Assembly: GCA_003665825.1 (NCBI GenBank)
Contig: QPFY01000005.1
Location: 1,612,001-1,676,000, forward strand
Length of the DNA: 64,000 nt
Reading direction: 5' to 3'
DNA from: Microbotryum silenes-acaulis
Taxonomy: Eukaryota > Basidiomycota > Microbotryomycetes > Microbotryales > Microbotryaceae
In this document: positions 41,601 through 54,700 of the stretch, in pieces
Layout: each line of letters begins with the position of its first letter
Numbering within the stretch: position 1 is the first letter of the stretch
Made by a program: the position numbers and the translations under genes
The notes under the pieces: generated by a model
What the model saw: only the letters and a program-made list of their open reading frames with translations
Told to the model about the DNA's origin: nothing
Database searches by the model: none

Positions 41601-43398
41601 CTGGGCTCAGGCTGCCGCCGCCGAGTTCACCGCCATGCGCGACGACTTCAAGGTGTTCACCATCGAGCCTCGATCCTCCGTACCACCGGGCGCCACTATC
41701 GTCACCTCCAAGTTCGTCTGGAAGACCAAACGCGACGCACGCGGCGAAGTCACGGGGCACAAGGCACGTCTCGTAGCGCAAGGTAACCGACAACGCGACG
41801 GCATCGACTTCTCGGAGACTTTCGCACCCGTCGCCCGGTTCTCCTCCATTCGCTGCCTCCTTGCCCTCGCCGCTGCCAATGGTTACCACGTTCATCAGGC
41901 CGACATCGACAAGGCTTACCTCCACGGCGAGCTCGATCACGATATCTGGATGACGACGCCACGAGGTTTCGACTTCCCAAGTGATAAGATTCTCCGCCTG
42001 CGGCGCTCAATCTACGGTCTCAAGCAGGCCGGTCGCATCTGGAATCGCCACATTGACACATCACTCAGGAGTCTCGGGTACAAGGCAACGGGCACTGATC
42101 ACTGCATTTACTCTCACATTGATGATCAGCAACGGCCCCATTATATCGCCTTGTATGTCGACGATCTCCTCATTGTCAGCCCCGCCCTCGACGAGATCGA
42201 ACGCGTCATCTCCGGCCTCGAACAACGATACGGCGTCAAACGACTCGGCCCCGCGGAATACATCCTCGGCATCCAAATCCGCCGCCTGGACGACGGCTCC
42301 ATTGCCCTATCCCAGGAACGCTACATCATGGACGTGCTCGCCCGGTTTCACTTCGACACCACGACACGCGGCGCTACGGTGCCAATGACGCCCGGCCTCT
42401 CGCTCACGGCAGTTCCGGGTCAAGGAACGGAGCGCATTCGATCGTGGTACCTACAAGCCATTGGCTCCCTCCTGTACATTTCCCTTGGCACTCGACCCGA
42501 CATTGCCTTCGCCGTCTCGTACTTGTCCCGGTTCGCCAACAACCCTGGCCGCCGTCATTGGATTGCCGTCAAACACGTCCTTCGCTACCTTCGCGCCACG
42601 TACCGCGATGAGCTACTCTACGCCCGCGGTCCAGCCAAAGTTACGGGTGTGGTTGGGTATTCCGATGCGAACTGGGGTGCCTGCGTCGACACGTCCATCT
42701 CCACAATGGGCTTCGTCTTTTACTTGGCCGGCTCCGCCGTCTCTTGGTCATCGAAGCGTCAGACTCGGGTGGCGGATTCCACCACTGATGCCGAATACCT
42801 CGCCTTGTCGCACGCTGGTAAGGAAGCGATTTACCTTACGCAACTCCTCTCCGAGCTCCACGTTCGCCCGATCGATGCAGCTCACATCTTCACCGACAAC
42901 GAGGCCGCGGCCGCCGTCGCTCACGACCCCGTTCGCACCTCCGGCACTCGACACATACGCCTCCGCGAGCATTTTGTCCGCGACATGGTCAACCGAGGCG
43001 ATATCTCCCTCTCACACGTTGGCACAGCGGACATGGTTGCGGACCTATTCACCAAAGCGCTGGGTCCCAAGATTTTTGGTATACATTGCTATGCTCTAGG
43101 CCTCCGGACGCGGCACCCACGGCTCAAGTCTACCTCGCGTTCGCGTGGGGGGGGGTGTGAGGAATCCACTCTCCGCTCGGGTCAGGACTTAGGCGCGCGG
43201 AGCGAGCCGGGCGCATCGGCCCAGGACTTAGGCGCGCGGAGCGAGCCGGGCGCATCGGCCCAGGACTTAGGCGCGCGCAGCGAGCCTGGCACATTGGCTC
43301 AGCCCCGAGGCTCGCTGGCTGAGGACTTGGGGCGCGCGGCTCCCTTACTGTTAGATTCCTATTCATCACTCTTGGCTATAACTACATCGCTGACGTAG
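38680..43398 (+). CDS. A5 gag-pol polyprotein (1572 aa), reading into the 3' LTR
   Basis: Same domain order and residues as A4: Gag with two zinc knuckles (C270-C283, C295-C308), protease DSGATAHM (356), HHCC finger and D557/D619/E655 integrase core, RT YVDD at 1159-1162, and RNase H. There is no stop before the 9-G tract: from residue 1493 on the protein is encoded by the LTR. That adds 80 residues with repeats of [13 protein letters not shown] and a hydrophobic end ([14 protein letters not shown]). The stop at 43396 lies in the tail just before the GT-AG segment. Whether this tail is translated in the natural protein is unknown. The polyprotein would be cut by its own protease; Gag forms particles and Pol makes and integrates the cDNA. 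Confidence 0.95.
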   Translation: MDSSPAPPSPPRDISSPDPSISVQIATLQAQLAALQASQPPAAAAASPPVTATQANTATASKVVFPKHARLDGPKSFTNWLRQLRLALPNQARGYVLDGVIPPTWTADQLAARDDAAREIIVGSIDSADVSATLDTIPSDDLSAPRIFAALKARFAPDDATRTLELFARLWDFRKMPASVEAYDTWLREYMSIAQEIRDAKTSLNDVLATHVLAMVPPCLDSFRLTFTDEQRNQRDLPELTTLTDRIRIQLRSAGLSSSHSAMLATASPCPACRAPGHRLRDCTSRATHPPAGPCRRCHKKGHWALDCKHRGEQKHTGDDNQDDTSLPAAQQPNIGYFASCLFARRQLPTDAFVVDSGATAHMVADRSLFTAYRQTAHTKIGGIAGGITAIGMGDVAFVAKTGHPITLRGVLHTPGLHVNLLSVSRLCDTDRVRLAFTSDGIDIAKDGQAIAHGTRVNDGLYLLDADHTKCQQLALLSRSESTVPLLTLHRCLGHLAPSSIQKMIAAGLLDGFGAGYSDKDVEEFVCNACLGSKGHRLPFPDSESHSPERLGLVHSDVLSFPTPSLTGKRYLVTFLDDHSRKLWAYAIDHKSDVFPTFQTWLAEVELETNARLKTLRTDNGGEYRSNAFTEFCKSRGIRRQYSIPYTPQQNGRAERVNLSIVEGILALLADSHLPATFWDEAAAYFVYCKNRCSHSALAKQTPESVWNGRRTTTTALHPFGCAAWLTVAPDLRSKLDPKAARVIFTGYDLASKAFRFFDHYTNKVVIGRNATFLDDDFPGLPINTPVDVDNTERQFVIPADTPAPAVKTRTPLVRSAHMDVSSSLDDSAMSAVDVAPGYTGGSLLNSTDISPSPSPSLVPLSSPATSSAGGPSLDDSDDPLDLLNSNTAVRLNLMDVHRSDDDTLVTPAPAIAPAEQPSDDDSPDEIDFLSRHHRAFIATDDDDPTLDAIEPVKSITSDPQTWREAMSSDEHDIWAQAAAAEFTAMRDDFKVFTIEPRSSVPPGATIVTSKFVWKTKRDARGEVTGHKARLVAQGNRQRDGIDFSETFAPVARFSSIRCLLALAAANGYHVHQADIDKAYLHGELDHDIWMTTPRGFDFPSDKILRLRRSIYGLKQAGRIWNRHIDTSLRSLGYKATGTDHCIYSHIDDQQRPHYIALYVDDLLIVSPALDEIERVISGLEQRYGVKRLGPAEYILGIQIRRLDDGSIALSQERYIMDVLARFHFDTTTRGATVPMTPGLSLTAVPGQGTERIRSWYLQAIGSLLYISLGTRPDIAFAVSYLSRFANNPGRRHWIAVKHVLRYLRATYRDELLYARGPAKVTGVVGYSDANWGACVDTSISTMGFVFYLAGSAVSWSSKRQTRVADSTTDAEYLALSHAGKEAIYLTQLLSELHVRPIDAAHIFTDNEAAAAVAHDPVRTSGTRHIRLREHFVRDMVNRGDISLSHVGTADMVADLFTKALGPKIFGIHCYALGLRTRHPRLKSTSRSRGGGCEESTLRSGQDLGARSEPGASAQDLGARSEPGASAQDLGARSEPGTLAQPRGSLAEDLGRAAPLLLDSYSSLLAITTSLT

Positions 43399-43484
43399 TA
43401 GAGTTGATCGAATAGGTATGTTGAAATGATATTCATCACTCTTGGCTATAACTACATCGCTGACGTAGTAGAGTTGATCGAATA
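43156..43484 (+). repeat. 3' LTR of A5 (329 bp)
   Basis: Follows the 9-G tract. Same form as the 5' LTR, with the GT-AG segment beginning at about 43416. Confidence 0.94.
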
Positions 43485-46060
43485 GTTGTGGTGTCGAAGT
43501 GGAACCGAGCGAGCACGTCCATGATGTACCGCTCCTGGGACAGGGCGATAGAACCGTCGTCGAGCCGCCTGATCTGGATGCCGAGGATGTACTCTGCCGG
43601 GCCAAGGCGCTTGACTCCGTAGCGTTGTTCGAGGCCCGAGATGACACGTTCGATTTCGGCCAGGTCCGGGCTGATCATCAGAAGGTCGTCGACATACAGC
43701 GCAATATAGTGTGGGCGTTGCTGATCGTCGAGCCGAGAGTACACGCAGTGATCGGTGCCCGTCGCTGTGTAACTGAGGTCGCGAAGCGAAGCGTCGATGT
43801 GTCGATTCCAGATGCGGCCAGCCTGTTTGAGCCCGTAGATGGAACGTCGCAGGCGAAGCACTTTGTCGCCAGGAAGATCGAAGCCTCGCGGTGCCGTCAT
43901 CCAGATGTCGTGGTCGAGGTCGTTGTGAAGGTAGGCTTTGTCGATGTCCGCTTGGTGCACATGCAGGCCGTTGGCGGCCGCCAGCGCGAGGAGTGAGCGT
44001 ATCGAGGAGAAGCGTGCGACCGGTGCGAAGGTTTCGGTAAAGTCGATGCCGTCGCGTTGGCGGTTGCCTTGCGCCACGAGCCGTGCCTTGTGGCCGGTGA
44101 TCTCGCCGAGTGCGTTCCGTTTTGTTTTCCAGACGAACTTGGACGTAACGATGGTCGCACCCGCGGGTACCGTAGAGCGTTCGTCGATGGTGAAGACCTT
44201 GAAGTCATCGCGCATGGAATTGAACTCGTCGGTGGCGGCTTTGGCCCATACCTCACGTTTGTCGCTCGACATCGCCTCGCGCCAGGTCTGTGGGTCGCTC
44301 GTGATGGACTTGACTGGCTGGATGGCCTCAGCGTCAGAGGTGTCGTCGTCGGTCGCGATGAAAGCGCGGTGGTGTCGGGTGAGGAAATCGATTTCGTCCG
44401 GCGAGTCGTCGCGAGAGTGGCGCCCAAGGAGGTCGAGTTCGTCGGGCGACTCCTCAGCCGATGTGGGCTCGCGGTACGTGCTGAAGTCCGGGCGGTGCAA
44501 GTCCAGTGGGTCGAGGCGAGCCTGGGGCCGTGAGCCGATGAGGTCGAGAGGATCGGCCGAGCCTTCAGAGTCAGTCGGTAAGGCCGAGAATGACGATGAC
44601 GCCGCCAGCGACGGTGAGAGCGCAGGCGATGGTGACGAGGGCGGCGCAGGAGACGGTGACGAGGACGGCGCAGGCGACGGTGACGAGGACGATTCGGCAT
44701 CTGTGGAGTTAAGTAAGGTTCCGCCAGTGTACCCTGGGGCCACGTCAACGGCGCTCATGGCAGAATCATCAAGGGGGGATGAGACGTCCATGTGCGCCGA
44801 CCTTACTAGTGGGGTCCATGTCTTGACAGTGTCTTGAAGGTCGACGATGGGAGCGCTGGCGAAGTGCGTGTCGACTTCGTGCTCGGTGGAGTCGCCAGGT
44901 AGCCCGGGGAATTCAGTGTCGAGGAACGTGGCATTTCTGCCCAGAACGATCTTCTTTGTCGTAGTGTCGTAGAAACGGAAGGCTTTAGAAGCCAGGTCGT
45001 AGCCGGTGAAGAGAGCGCGAACCGCTTTCGGGTCGAGTTTCGAGCGAAGTTCGGGCGCGACCGTGAGCCAAGCTGTGCAGCCGAACGGGTGAAGCGCCGA
45101 GGCGTTGGCGCGGTCGCCCTGCCAGACGGAGTTCGGTGTTGCCTTGTCCAGGGCCGAATGTTGACACAGGTTCTTGCAGTATACGAAATAGGCTGCGGCC
45201 TCCTCCCAGAATGTCTTGGGTAAATGTGCGTCCGCAAGAAGTGCGAGAACGCCTTCGACGATGGAACGATTGACCCGCTCCGCACGACCGTTCTGTTGAG
45301 GCGTGCGTGGGATAGAGTATTGTCGCCGTGTGCCGCGTGCCTTGCAGAACTCCGTGAACGCTCTCGAACAATATTCGCCACCGTTGTCGGTTCGGAGGAC
45401 CTTCAGCGTCGCACCTGTCTCGAGCTCGACCTCGGCAAGCCAAGTCTTGAACACGCCGAAGACTTCGCTTTTGTGTCCGATCGCGTAGGCCCAGAGTTTG
45501 CGGGAGTAATCGTCGAGGAACGTGACAAGATACCGTTTGCCAGTCAAGGAACGCTCGGGGAGGGAAAGAACATCGCTGTGGACAAGGCCGAGTCTCTCGG
45601 AGGAGTGCGAATCCGAATCGGGAAAAGGAAGACGATGGCCCTTTGCGCTGAGGCAAGCATTGCAGACAAACTTCTCTACCTCTTCGTCACTATATCCGGC
45701 CCCGAGACCCTCCAGCAAACCAGCGGCAGCCATCTTCTGTATGGAGGACGGTGCGAGATGGCCGAGGCAGCGGTGGAGAGTCAGCAGGGGCACGGAAGAC
45801 CGTGAGCGAGAAAGGAGAGCAAGATGCTGACATTTGGAATGATCAGCGTCCAGCAAGTAGAGCCCTTCGTCCAGCCTTGCGCCTTCAGCGATGTCGTTGC
45901 CGTCTTTGTCAATGCGTATGCCGTGTTTTGTGAAAGCGACGCGGACGTTGTCGCTGTCGCAGAGGCGTGAGACCGAGAGAAGGTTGACAGGCAGGCCCGG
46001 AGTGTGCAGCACGTCGGTAAGCGTGATCGGATGACCCGAGGCGGCAACGAAGGCGATATT

Positions 46061-46368
46061 TGTTGAATTCCATACACTCTTGCTTAGATCAATCTCCAAT
46101 CCGCGCCGCGCCTGGCTAGCCGCGCCGCTTGGACCTCTCTTTGGACTTAGAGATATTTCGCACACTCGCACTGCGCGCCTCTTTAGTCTTCCCCCTAACG
46201 CTCCAAACTACTCCCTTACAACCCGTACTCTGTCTCGTGTACTTACTGGTTGCCGATCCAGGTTAGTTGCAATCCTAACGCTCCAAACTACTCCCTTACA
46301 ACCCGTACTCTGTCTCGTGTACTTACTGGTTGCCGATCCAGTCCCCTCTCGAGACATACGGTTTAACA
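46061..46368 (+). repeat. 5' LTR of C5 (308 bp)
   Basis: TGTTGAATTCC...GGTTTAACA, long-tail form. Confidence 0.94.
46262..46341 (+). other. Candidate GT-AG intron in the C5 leader (80 nt)
   Basis: Begins GTTAGT, has CCTAACG early and ends GATCCAG. Splicing would join GATCCAG to TCCCCTC, exactly as found in the 228-bp C2 LTR. Bases from about 46275 are a second copy of the preceding tail. Confidence 0.5.
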
Positions 46369-46399
46369 GGTTATGAGCCCGAGCTAAAGCTGCTCCACG
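46369..46399 (+). other. C5 primer-binding site and leader
   Basis: GGTTATGAGCCCGAGC, matching the anticodon arm of initiator tRNA-Met (loop CTCATAA). The ORF starts 31 bp after the LTR. Confidence 0.75.
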
Positions 46400-49300
46400 A
46401 TGCCACCACCACCATCGTCACTTGCGACCGTCATGATCGTCTTCGTCATCTTCATCGCCCTGTACCACACTGTTACGACCGCCCTCGCCCATGCGACAGG
46501 CCGTTACCGCACCATGACGCAACTTGACACGTCGCACCTGGACCCAACTGTGAGCGTGACAGTTCGGCCCAGCGTGAACGTCGCCGCACTCCTAGGTCGT
46601 CTACAACCGAACCGTGAACTCCACCTTCCCAACGACACTCTTGTACTCGACTCGGGCGCCTCCCACCATATGGTCAAGGACGCGTCTCTCTTCGACGTCT
46701 GGCACACACGGTCGCACATCGCCGTTGATGGCGCTGGTGGATCACTCATGGCCCAAGGAACCGGCTCGATCACGATACGAACGTCGAAACAACGAACGAT
46801 CAAGCTCTGCAACGTCTACTACGTTCCCGACCTTCCGGCAAACCTGATCTCGGTCATGCAGCTGCGCCGCGAGCGCATTTACACCCACTTTGGCAAGACC
46901 ATCGAGCTCCGGTCACAAGGTCACCTCATAGGTGTCGCATCCCTCATTGCGAACAAATTGTCGACACTGGACGCCACCCCAATCCGCACCAAGGTATCAC
47001 CGGTTGCAGCAGCCGCCATCCCTCTCCTAACTTTGCACCAACGATTCGGCCACCTATCCCTTCCCAACCTGCGAAGGGCAGTCTCGTCGGGTCAACTACA
47101 AGGTCAAACATGGACGTACTCGGCGGCCGAATGCAAGGCCTTCTCCTGCAACACCTGCAAAGCGGCAAAGGCAACCAGGACACCTTTCCCAACATCGGAC
47201 TCTCGCGCTTCGCAACCACTCGAACTGGTTCACTCCGATGTCCTCACTCTGCCCGAACCAGCCACCGACGGGGAACGATATGTTGTCACCTTCATCGACG
47301 ATTTCTCCCGAAAGACGTGGGTAAGCGCGCTGAGAAACAAGAGTCAAGTCTTCGACACCTTCCAGCGTTGGCACACCATGATTGAACGCTCAACGGGCCT
47401 CAAGCTCCGCACGTTACGAACGGACAATGGCGGCGAATACACGTCCAAAGCCTTCATTGAGTACTGCTCTCACCACGGCATTACCAGGCAGCTCACAATC
47501 CCGTACACCCCGGAGCAGAACGGCCGAGCCGAAAGGACAAACCGCACGATCATCGAGGGGACGATCGCCCTGCTCCAGCACTCGGGACTGCCCATGACAC
47601 TCTGGCGAGAGGCCCTCCGGTACGTTGTTGACACCAAGAACCTCAGCCCGCACAGCGCCATCGACCACAAGATCCCGGACGCTGTCTGGTTTGGCAAACC
47701 TCCCAGCACGGCAAACCTGAGGGTATTCGGATGCCGCGCCTGGCACACCACCCCTCAGCACAAGCGAGCAAAACTCGACCCCAAGGCCAAACCATTCATC
47801 TTCGTTGGCATCGATAACAGATCGAAGGCCTGGACGCTTTACGACCCGGCCACAACTTCGTTCTTCCAGAGCCGCGACGTCCTATTCGATGAGAAAGTCT
47901 TCCCCGCTCGAGATGCCCCGATCGACCAACCGAAACCTCACATGACGTCCACCACTGGCGACTGGACCTTTGTTGACGCTGCACATGGCTCCCGCGCGGC
48001 ACCACCTCCGTCCCTCCAACCTGTCGTGCACGAAAATCGATTTGCCGCGCTTGAGACCAACGCGAGTGACGACACAACGATCGACATGTCCGACGATGGC
48101 TTTGACACACCGTCCGACATGTCCAGGGCTCAGTTCTCGCCATCACCTCCTGCGTCGGACGTGACCGATGACTCGGCCGACCCAATCGACTTCTTGTCAT
48201 GCCCGTCTCGCGCCGCTGCCTTCGCTGCCACCACCGCTGGTTCATCAGTCGTCGAACTCGAAGGGCCAACCGAGGACCCCCAAAATTGGTCGCAGGCGGT
48301 CAAGTCAGGTAAAGAGGAGATCTGGAGGCAAGCAGCAGCCGATGAGTTTCACTCCCTTGCCACCGAGTACAAATGCTTCACCCCGGTCAACTCCTCCTCA
48401 CTGCCCCCCGGTGCCAAAGTCCTTGGATCCAGGTTCATCTTCCGCACCAAACGCGATCAACTTGGCAAGATCACTTCGCACAAGGGCCGGCTCGTTGCAC
48501 AGGGCTTCTCCCAGCGCCCAGGTATCGATTACGATGAGACGTTTGCTCCTGTCGCCAAGTTCACCTCAATCCGAGCTCTCATCGCACTGGCCGCCGCCAA
48601 GAACCTCCACGTCCATCAGGCCGACGTTGACAAGGCATACCTCCACGGCGAGCTGAAGGAAGACCTCTACATGCGCATCCCACAAGGTGTTGACATGCCC
48701 GGTAAAGTCCTCAAACTCCATCGATCGATCTACGGCCTCAAGCAGGCCGGCCGAGTCTGGAATGAGCACATTGACTTGATGCTGAAGAGCCTCAACTACC
48801 GCGCCACAGCCAAGGACCACTGCGTGTACGTACGACGCGACGGCGACCAATACCACTACATCGCCCTCTACGTCGATGACTTGCTGATGGTCAGCCCTTC
48901 GGAGGACGAGATCGAGCGCATCCTCAACGGCCTGGAGCAAAAATACGGCATCAAGCGACTTGGCCCAGCCCAATACATCTTGGGGATCCAGATCAAACGA
49001 CAGGCCGACAAGTCCATCATCCTGTCGCAGGAGGCGTACATCACAAGTATCCTCCGCAGATTTGGAATGTCAGACAGCAGCCCCGCCTCCACGCCCATGG
49101 CCCCAAACCGCCAGCTCGAGCATTCGCTCGCGGAACCGTCAAAGATCGCTCAGACGCGCTACATGCAGGCCATTGGGTGCCTCCTCTACGCCGCCACTGG
49201 TACTCGCCCAGACATCTCCTACGCCGTTGGATACCTCGCACGTTTCTCTGCCAGTCCCACACCTGAACACTGGACCGCCATCAAGACCGTCTTTCGGTAC

Positions 49301-49825
49301 TTATGCGGAACTGCACGCCTTGGCCTGCACTACAGCTCCGAGCAAGGCAAGTTCTCGGGATTCACGGGTTACTCTGACGCGGACTGGGGAACCTGCACCA
49401 CGTCATCACGGTCAACCATGGGGTACAGCTTCCACCTGGCTGGCTCCGTTATCTCCTGGTCCTCCAAAGTGCAAAACCGAGTGGCCGACTCCACCACAGA
49501 CGCCGAGTACCTCGCCCTCTCGCATGCCTCGAAGGAAGCTGGCCACCTCCAAGAACTACTTATGGAGCTGGGCATCGACACTCAAGCTCCCGTCCAACTT
49601 TACGGCGACAACCAAGGAGCACTGGCTCTCGCCAAGAACCCCACCCTTCACCACCGGTCCCGACACATTCGCATTCGCGAACATTTCGTACGCGACCAGG
49701 TCAGGCTGGGCACCATTCGAGTCGACTATGTGGACACGAAAACCATGGTCGCCGATATCTTCACCAAGGCACTTGGGCCTTTAGTGTTCAAGGTTCATCG
49801 TGAGAACCTGGGTCTCCGAGGCTAA
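46400..49825 (+). CDS. C5 Pol-only polyprotein (1141 aa), intact
   Basis: Reference copy of family C. Residues 9-30 form one hydrophobic segment; MTQLDTSHLDPTVSV follows, then protease DSGASHHM (84-91), integrase finger H213, H218, C250 and C253, core D280, D342 and E378, acidic linker, RT YVDD 824-827, RNase H with GYSDADWG and YGDNQGA, and a stop 22 bp before the LTR. No Gag. An internal Met at 39 could also serve as start. One difference from C2 and C3 lies in the finger (SCNTCKAAK against SCDTCKAAK), and two others lie in RT (MRIPQG, LMLKSL). The enzyme set is complete, so particle protein would have to come from another family. Confidence 0.94.
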   Translation: MPPPPSSLATVMIVFVIFIALYHTVTTALAHATGRYRTMTQLDTSHLDPTVSVTVRPSVNVAALLGRLQPNRELHLPNDTLVLDSGASHHMVKDASLFDVWHTRSHIAVDGAGGSLMAQGTGSITIRTSKQRTIKLCNVYYVPDLPANLISVMQLRRERIYTHFGKTIELRSQGHLIGVASLIANKLSTLDATPIRTKVSPVAAAAIPLLTLHQRFGHLSLPNLRRAVSSGQLQGQTWTYSAAECKAFSCNTCKAAKATRTPFPTSDSRASQPLELVHSDVLTLPEPATDGERYVVTFIDDFSRKTWVSALRNKSQVFDTFQRWHTMIERSTGLKLRTLRTDNGGEYTSKAFIEYCSHHGITRQLTIPYTPEQNGRAERTNRTIIEGTIALLQHSGLPMTLWREALRYVVDTKNLSPHSAIDHKIPDAVWFGKPPSTANLRVFGCRAWHTTPQHKRAKLDPKAKPFIFVGIDNRSKAWTLYDPATTSFFQSRDVLFDEKVFPARDAPIDQPKPHMTSTTGDWTFVDAAHGSRAAPPPSLQPVVHENRFAALETNASDDTTIDMSDDGFDTPSDMSRAQFSPSPPASDVTDDSADPIDFLSCPSRAAAFAATTAGSSVVELEGPTEDPQNWSQAVKSGKEEIWRQAAADEFHSLATEYKCFTPVNSSSLPPGAKVLGSRFIFRTKRDQLGKITSHKGRLVAQGFSQRPGIDYDETFAPVAKFTSIRALIALAAAKNLHVHQADVDKAYLHGELKEDLYMRIPQGVDMPGKVLKLHRSIYGLKQAGRVWNEHIDLMLKSLNYRATAKDHCVYVRRDGDQYHYIALYVDDLLMVSPSEDEIERILNGLEQKYGIKRLGPAQYILGIQIKRQADKSIILSQEAYITSILRRFGMSDSSPASTPMAPNRQLEHSLAEPSKIAQTRYMQAIGCLLYAATGTRPDISYAVGYLARFSASPTPEHWTAIKTVFRYLCGTARLGLHYSSEQGKFSGFTGYSDADWGTCTTSSRSTMGYSFHLAGSVISWSSKVQNRVADSTTDAEYLALSHASKEAGHLQELLMELGIDTQAPVQLYGDNQGALALAKNPTLHHRSRHIRIREHFVRDQVRLGTIRVDYVDTKTMVADIFTKALGPLVFKVHRENLGLRG

Positions 49826-49847
49826 GTAAGCTTCGAGCGAGGGGGGG

Positions 49848-51723
<1,876 letters not shown>

Positions 51724-51741
51724 CCCCCCCTACTTCGAGTA

Positions 51742-54700
51742 TCAGGAAACACAGATGCCAAGTCGGCCGCGGTGTCGAGCAAAGAGGTCGCGAGACAAAG
51801 CCTTGGTGAAAATGTCGGCAGTCATCTCGCTGGTGGCGATATATTGTACGATGATGTCACCCAGGGAGACCATATCTCGGACGAAGTGTTCACGAAGACG
51901 AATGTGCCGAGTGCGAGCGTGAAAGACCGGGTTTTTGGTGAGAGCATTGGCACCTTGGTTGTCGCCATAGATGAGAACGGGTTGGGATGAAGGAAGGCCG
52001 AGCTCACCAAACAGCTGACGTAGGAAGATAGCCTCCTTGCCGGCGTGTGACAAGGCAAGGTACTCGGCGTCACAAGTAGAGTCGGCAACCCGAGACTGGA
52101 GGCGAGATGACCACGAGACGGCCGCGCCTGCGAAGACAAAGGTGTAACCCATGGTCGATTTTGAGGATAGGACGCAAGCACCCCAGTTGCAGTCCGAGTA
52201 GCCAACCAAGGGTGCCGGATCCCCGCAAGTGTAGCGTAGACCGTGAGACAGAGTACCAGCGAGATAGCGAAAGGCGTGCTTGACAGCACCCCAGGCAGCA
52301 ACGGATGGTGACTGAGAGAACCGAGCCAAGTAACCGACAGTGTAGGCCAGGTCGGGGCGAGTACCGGTCGATGCGTACATGAGGGAGCCAATCGCCTGTA
52401 GATACCGAGTGCGATCCGGGAACGGGGTGGGCTGGAGCTCGACTTCGAGGCGGAGATCGGCTTGCATGGGCGTGGCAACGGGATGGGCGTCGGACATACC
52501 AAAACGAGCGAGGACGTCCTTGAGGTATTGTTCCTGACTGAGGGAGATGGAGCCGTCGGCAGAACGCCGAATCTGGATACCAAGGACGTATTCAGCCTCA
52601 CCGAGTCGTTTGACACCGTAGCGCTGCTCAAGGCCTTGGAGGGTACGCTCGATCTCTGGGAGAGAAGGGCTGATCATGAGCAAGTCGTCAACATAGAGCG
52701 CGATGTAGTGGCGCTCATCACCGGCAGTGCGGACATAGACGCAGTGGTCGGACTCGGTGGCGACGTAGCCAAGTGCCGACAATGCAGAGTCGATCTCGTC
52801 GTTCCAGATGCGACCAGCCTGGCGCAAGCCGTAGAGAGACCGGTGCAGCTGGAGGACCTTGCCCGGCATGTAAATCCCTTCGGGCACGCGAATGTACAGG
52901 GGCTTGTCGAGTTTACCGTGAAGATAAGCCTTGTCGATGTCGGCCTGGTGGATGTGGTACCCATGAGCGGCTGCGAGGGCCAGGAGTGTGCGAATGGAGG
53001 TGAATTTGGCGACGGGGGCAAAGGTCTCGTCGAAATCGATGCCCGAGCGTTGAGAATCACCACGAGCAACCAGGCGGCCTTTGTACGACTTGATTTGGCC
53101 GTGTTGATCGCGTTTTGTGCGGAAGACAAAGCGCGAACCGAGAACCTTGGAGTCTGCAGGCACGAGAGACTCATCAATTGGTGTGAAGGCCGAGAAATCG
53201 CGGGAGAGCGAGTCGAATTCGGCCTGGGCAGCGAGGCGCCACTCGTCTGCCTGCGGGGTTGCCATCGCAGCGCGCCAGTGTGGAGGGTCCCGAGCAGGAG
53301 CGATCAGTTCCGTCGGGTCGGCGGGCGAGGTGTCGAGCAGAGCAGCGGCTCCAGAGGCAAGGTAGGCGACGGCCGGAGGCGAGTGGAGCGCGGCATCGAT
53401 GTCGTCAGGGAATTCCTGCGCAAGGCAGAGTGAAGCAACGTTGCCCGAACGTGGCAAGAGGTCGATGGGGTCTGGTGATTCGGATCGAGCAGGCGAGGGT
53501 GGCGCCGGCAACGGACGTGGAGCCACCGGTCGCGGTGATGGGCAAGGCGTGGAGATGGCCGAGTCGGAGCTGCCTTGGTCAGAGGCGGTGGAGGTTGGTG
53601 AGCCCTGGTCAGGGTGGTCACCAGCGTGGGCTACGGGAGAGCCTTGGTCGGAGGCAGGAGGCGCGCGGGAGCCCTGGTCAGGGATGTCGCGGGCCGGGGA
53701 GGGACGGCGCAGGCCTTGGTCAGAGGCAGCGGGCACAGGTCCAGGGAGCTCAGCGCGAGGCGCCAGAGAGCGAGGGGAAGCAACGAGCAAAGGCTCAGAG
53801 TGGTCTACCTGGTCAGGGTAAATGTCGGCGGCCACAGGAAGCGGAATGGCGCCGGTGTGGGTGTTGGCCACAGGCTGCAGGGCGGGGAACTCAGATTCAC
53901 AAAAGACGACGTTGCGACTGAGGATAATTTTGCGTGTAGCCGGGTCGAAGAGGCGATAGGCCTTTGCGTGGTCGTCGAGCCCTACGAAGATGAGTGGCAC
54001 GGCCTTGGGGTCGAGGTCGGTGCGCTTAACCGAGGGGAGGCAGTGCCAAGCGCGGCAGCCAAAGGCACGCAGCGAGGAGACATCCGGTGCGACACCATGC
54101 CAGCGAGTGTCGGGAATATCGCCACGGATGCCCGCATGGGGCATCAAGTTCTTGCAGTGCACGAAGTACTTGGCAGCTTCAGCCCAGAGGCGTGGATCAG
54201 CGCCAGCCGAGTAGAGCAAAGCGAGGATACCCTCTTTGATCGTCCGATTGGTGCGCTCGACGCGTCCGTTTTGTTGAGGCGTGTAAGGGATTGTGAGTTC
54301 CCGACGGATGCCCTTGCTCAAACAGAAATCGACGAAACTACGCAGGGTGAACTCCCCGCCGTTGTCCGAGCGAATGGTTTTCACCCGATCACCCGTGGTG
54401 TTCTCGACTTCGAGGATCCAGTTGCGGAGGCGATGGAAGACGTCACTTTTGTAAGTGAGGAGGATGCACCAATGTTTACGAGTGTAGTCGTCGACAATCA
54501 CGAGCATGTAGCGATGGCCACCAAAGCTGGGTCGGGGCATTTGGGCAACATCCACATGGACAAGGTCCAGACGGCCAGAGGCAATGGACTTGGAACGAGC
54601 AAAAGGAAGGGCGTGCGCTTTGGAAGCGAGACAAGCATTGCAATTGAAAGACCTAACCTCCTCCTCTGAATATACCCAATCCACCCCAGTGACCAAGCCT

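Noticed and set aside
46400..46520. Hydrophobic C N-terminus as an unspliced leader artefact
   Set aside because: Not excluded, but the frame and hydrophobic character persist in the diverged C6, so I keep it as coding, with Met 39 as a possible alternative start.
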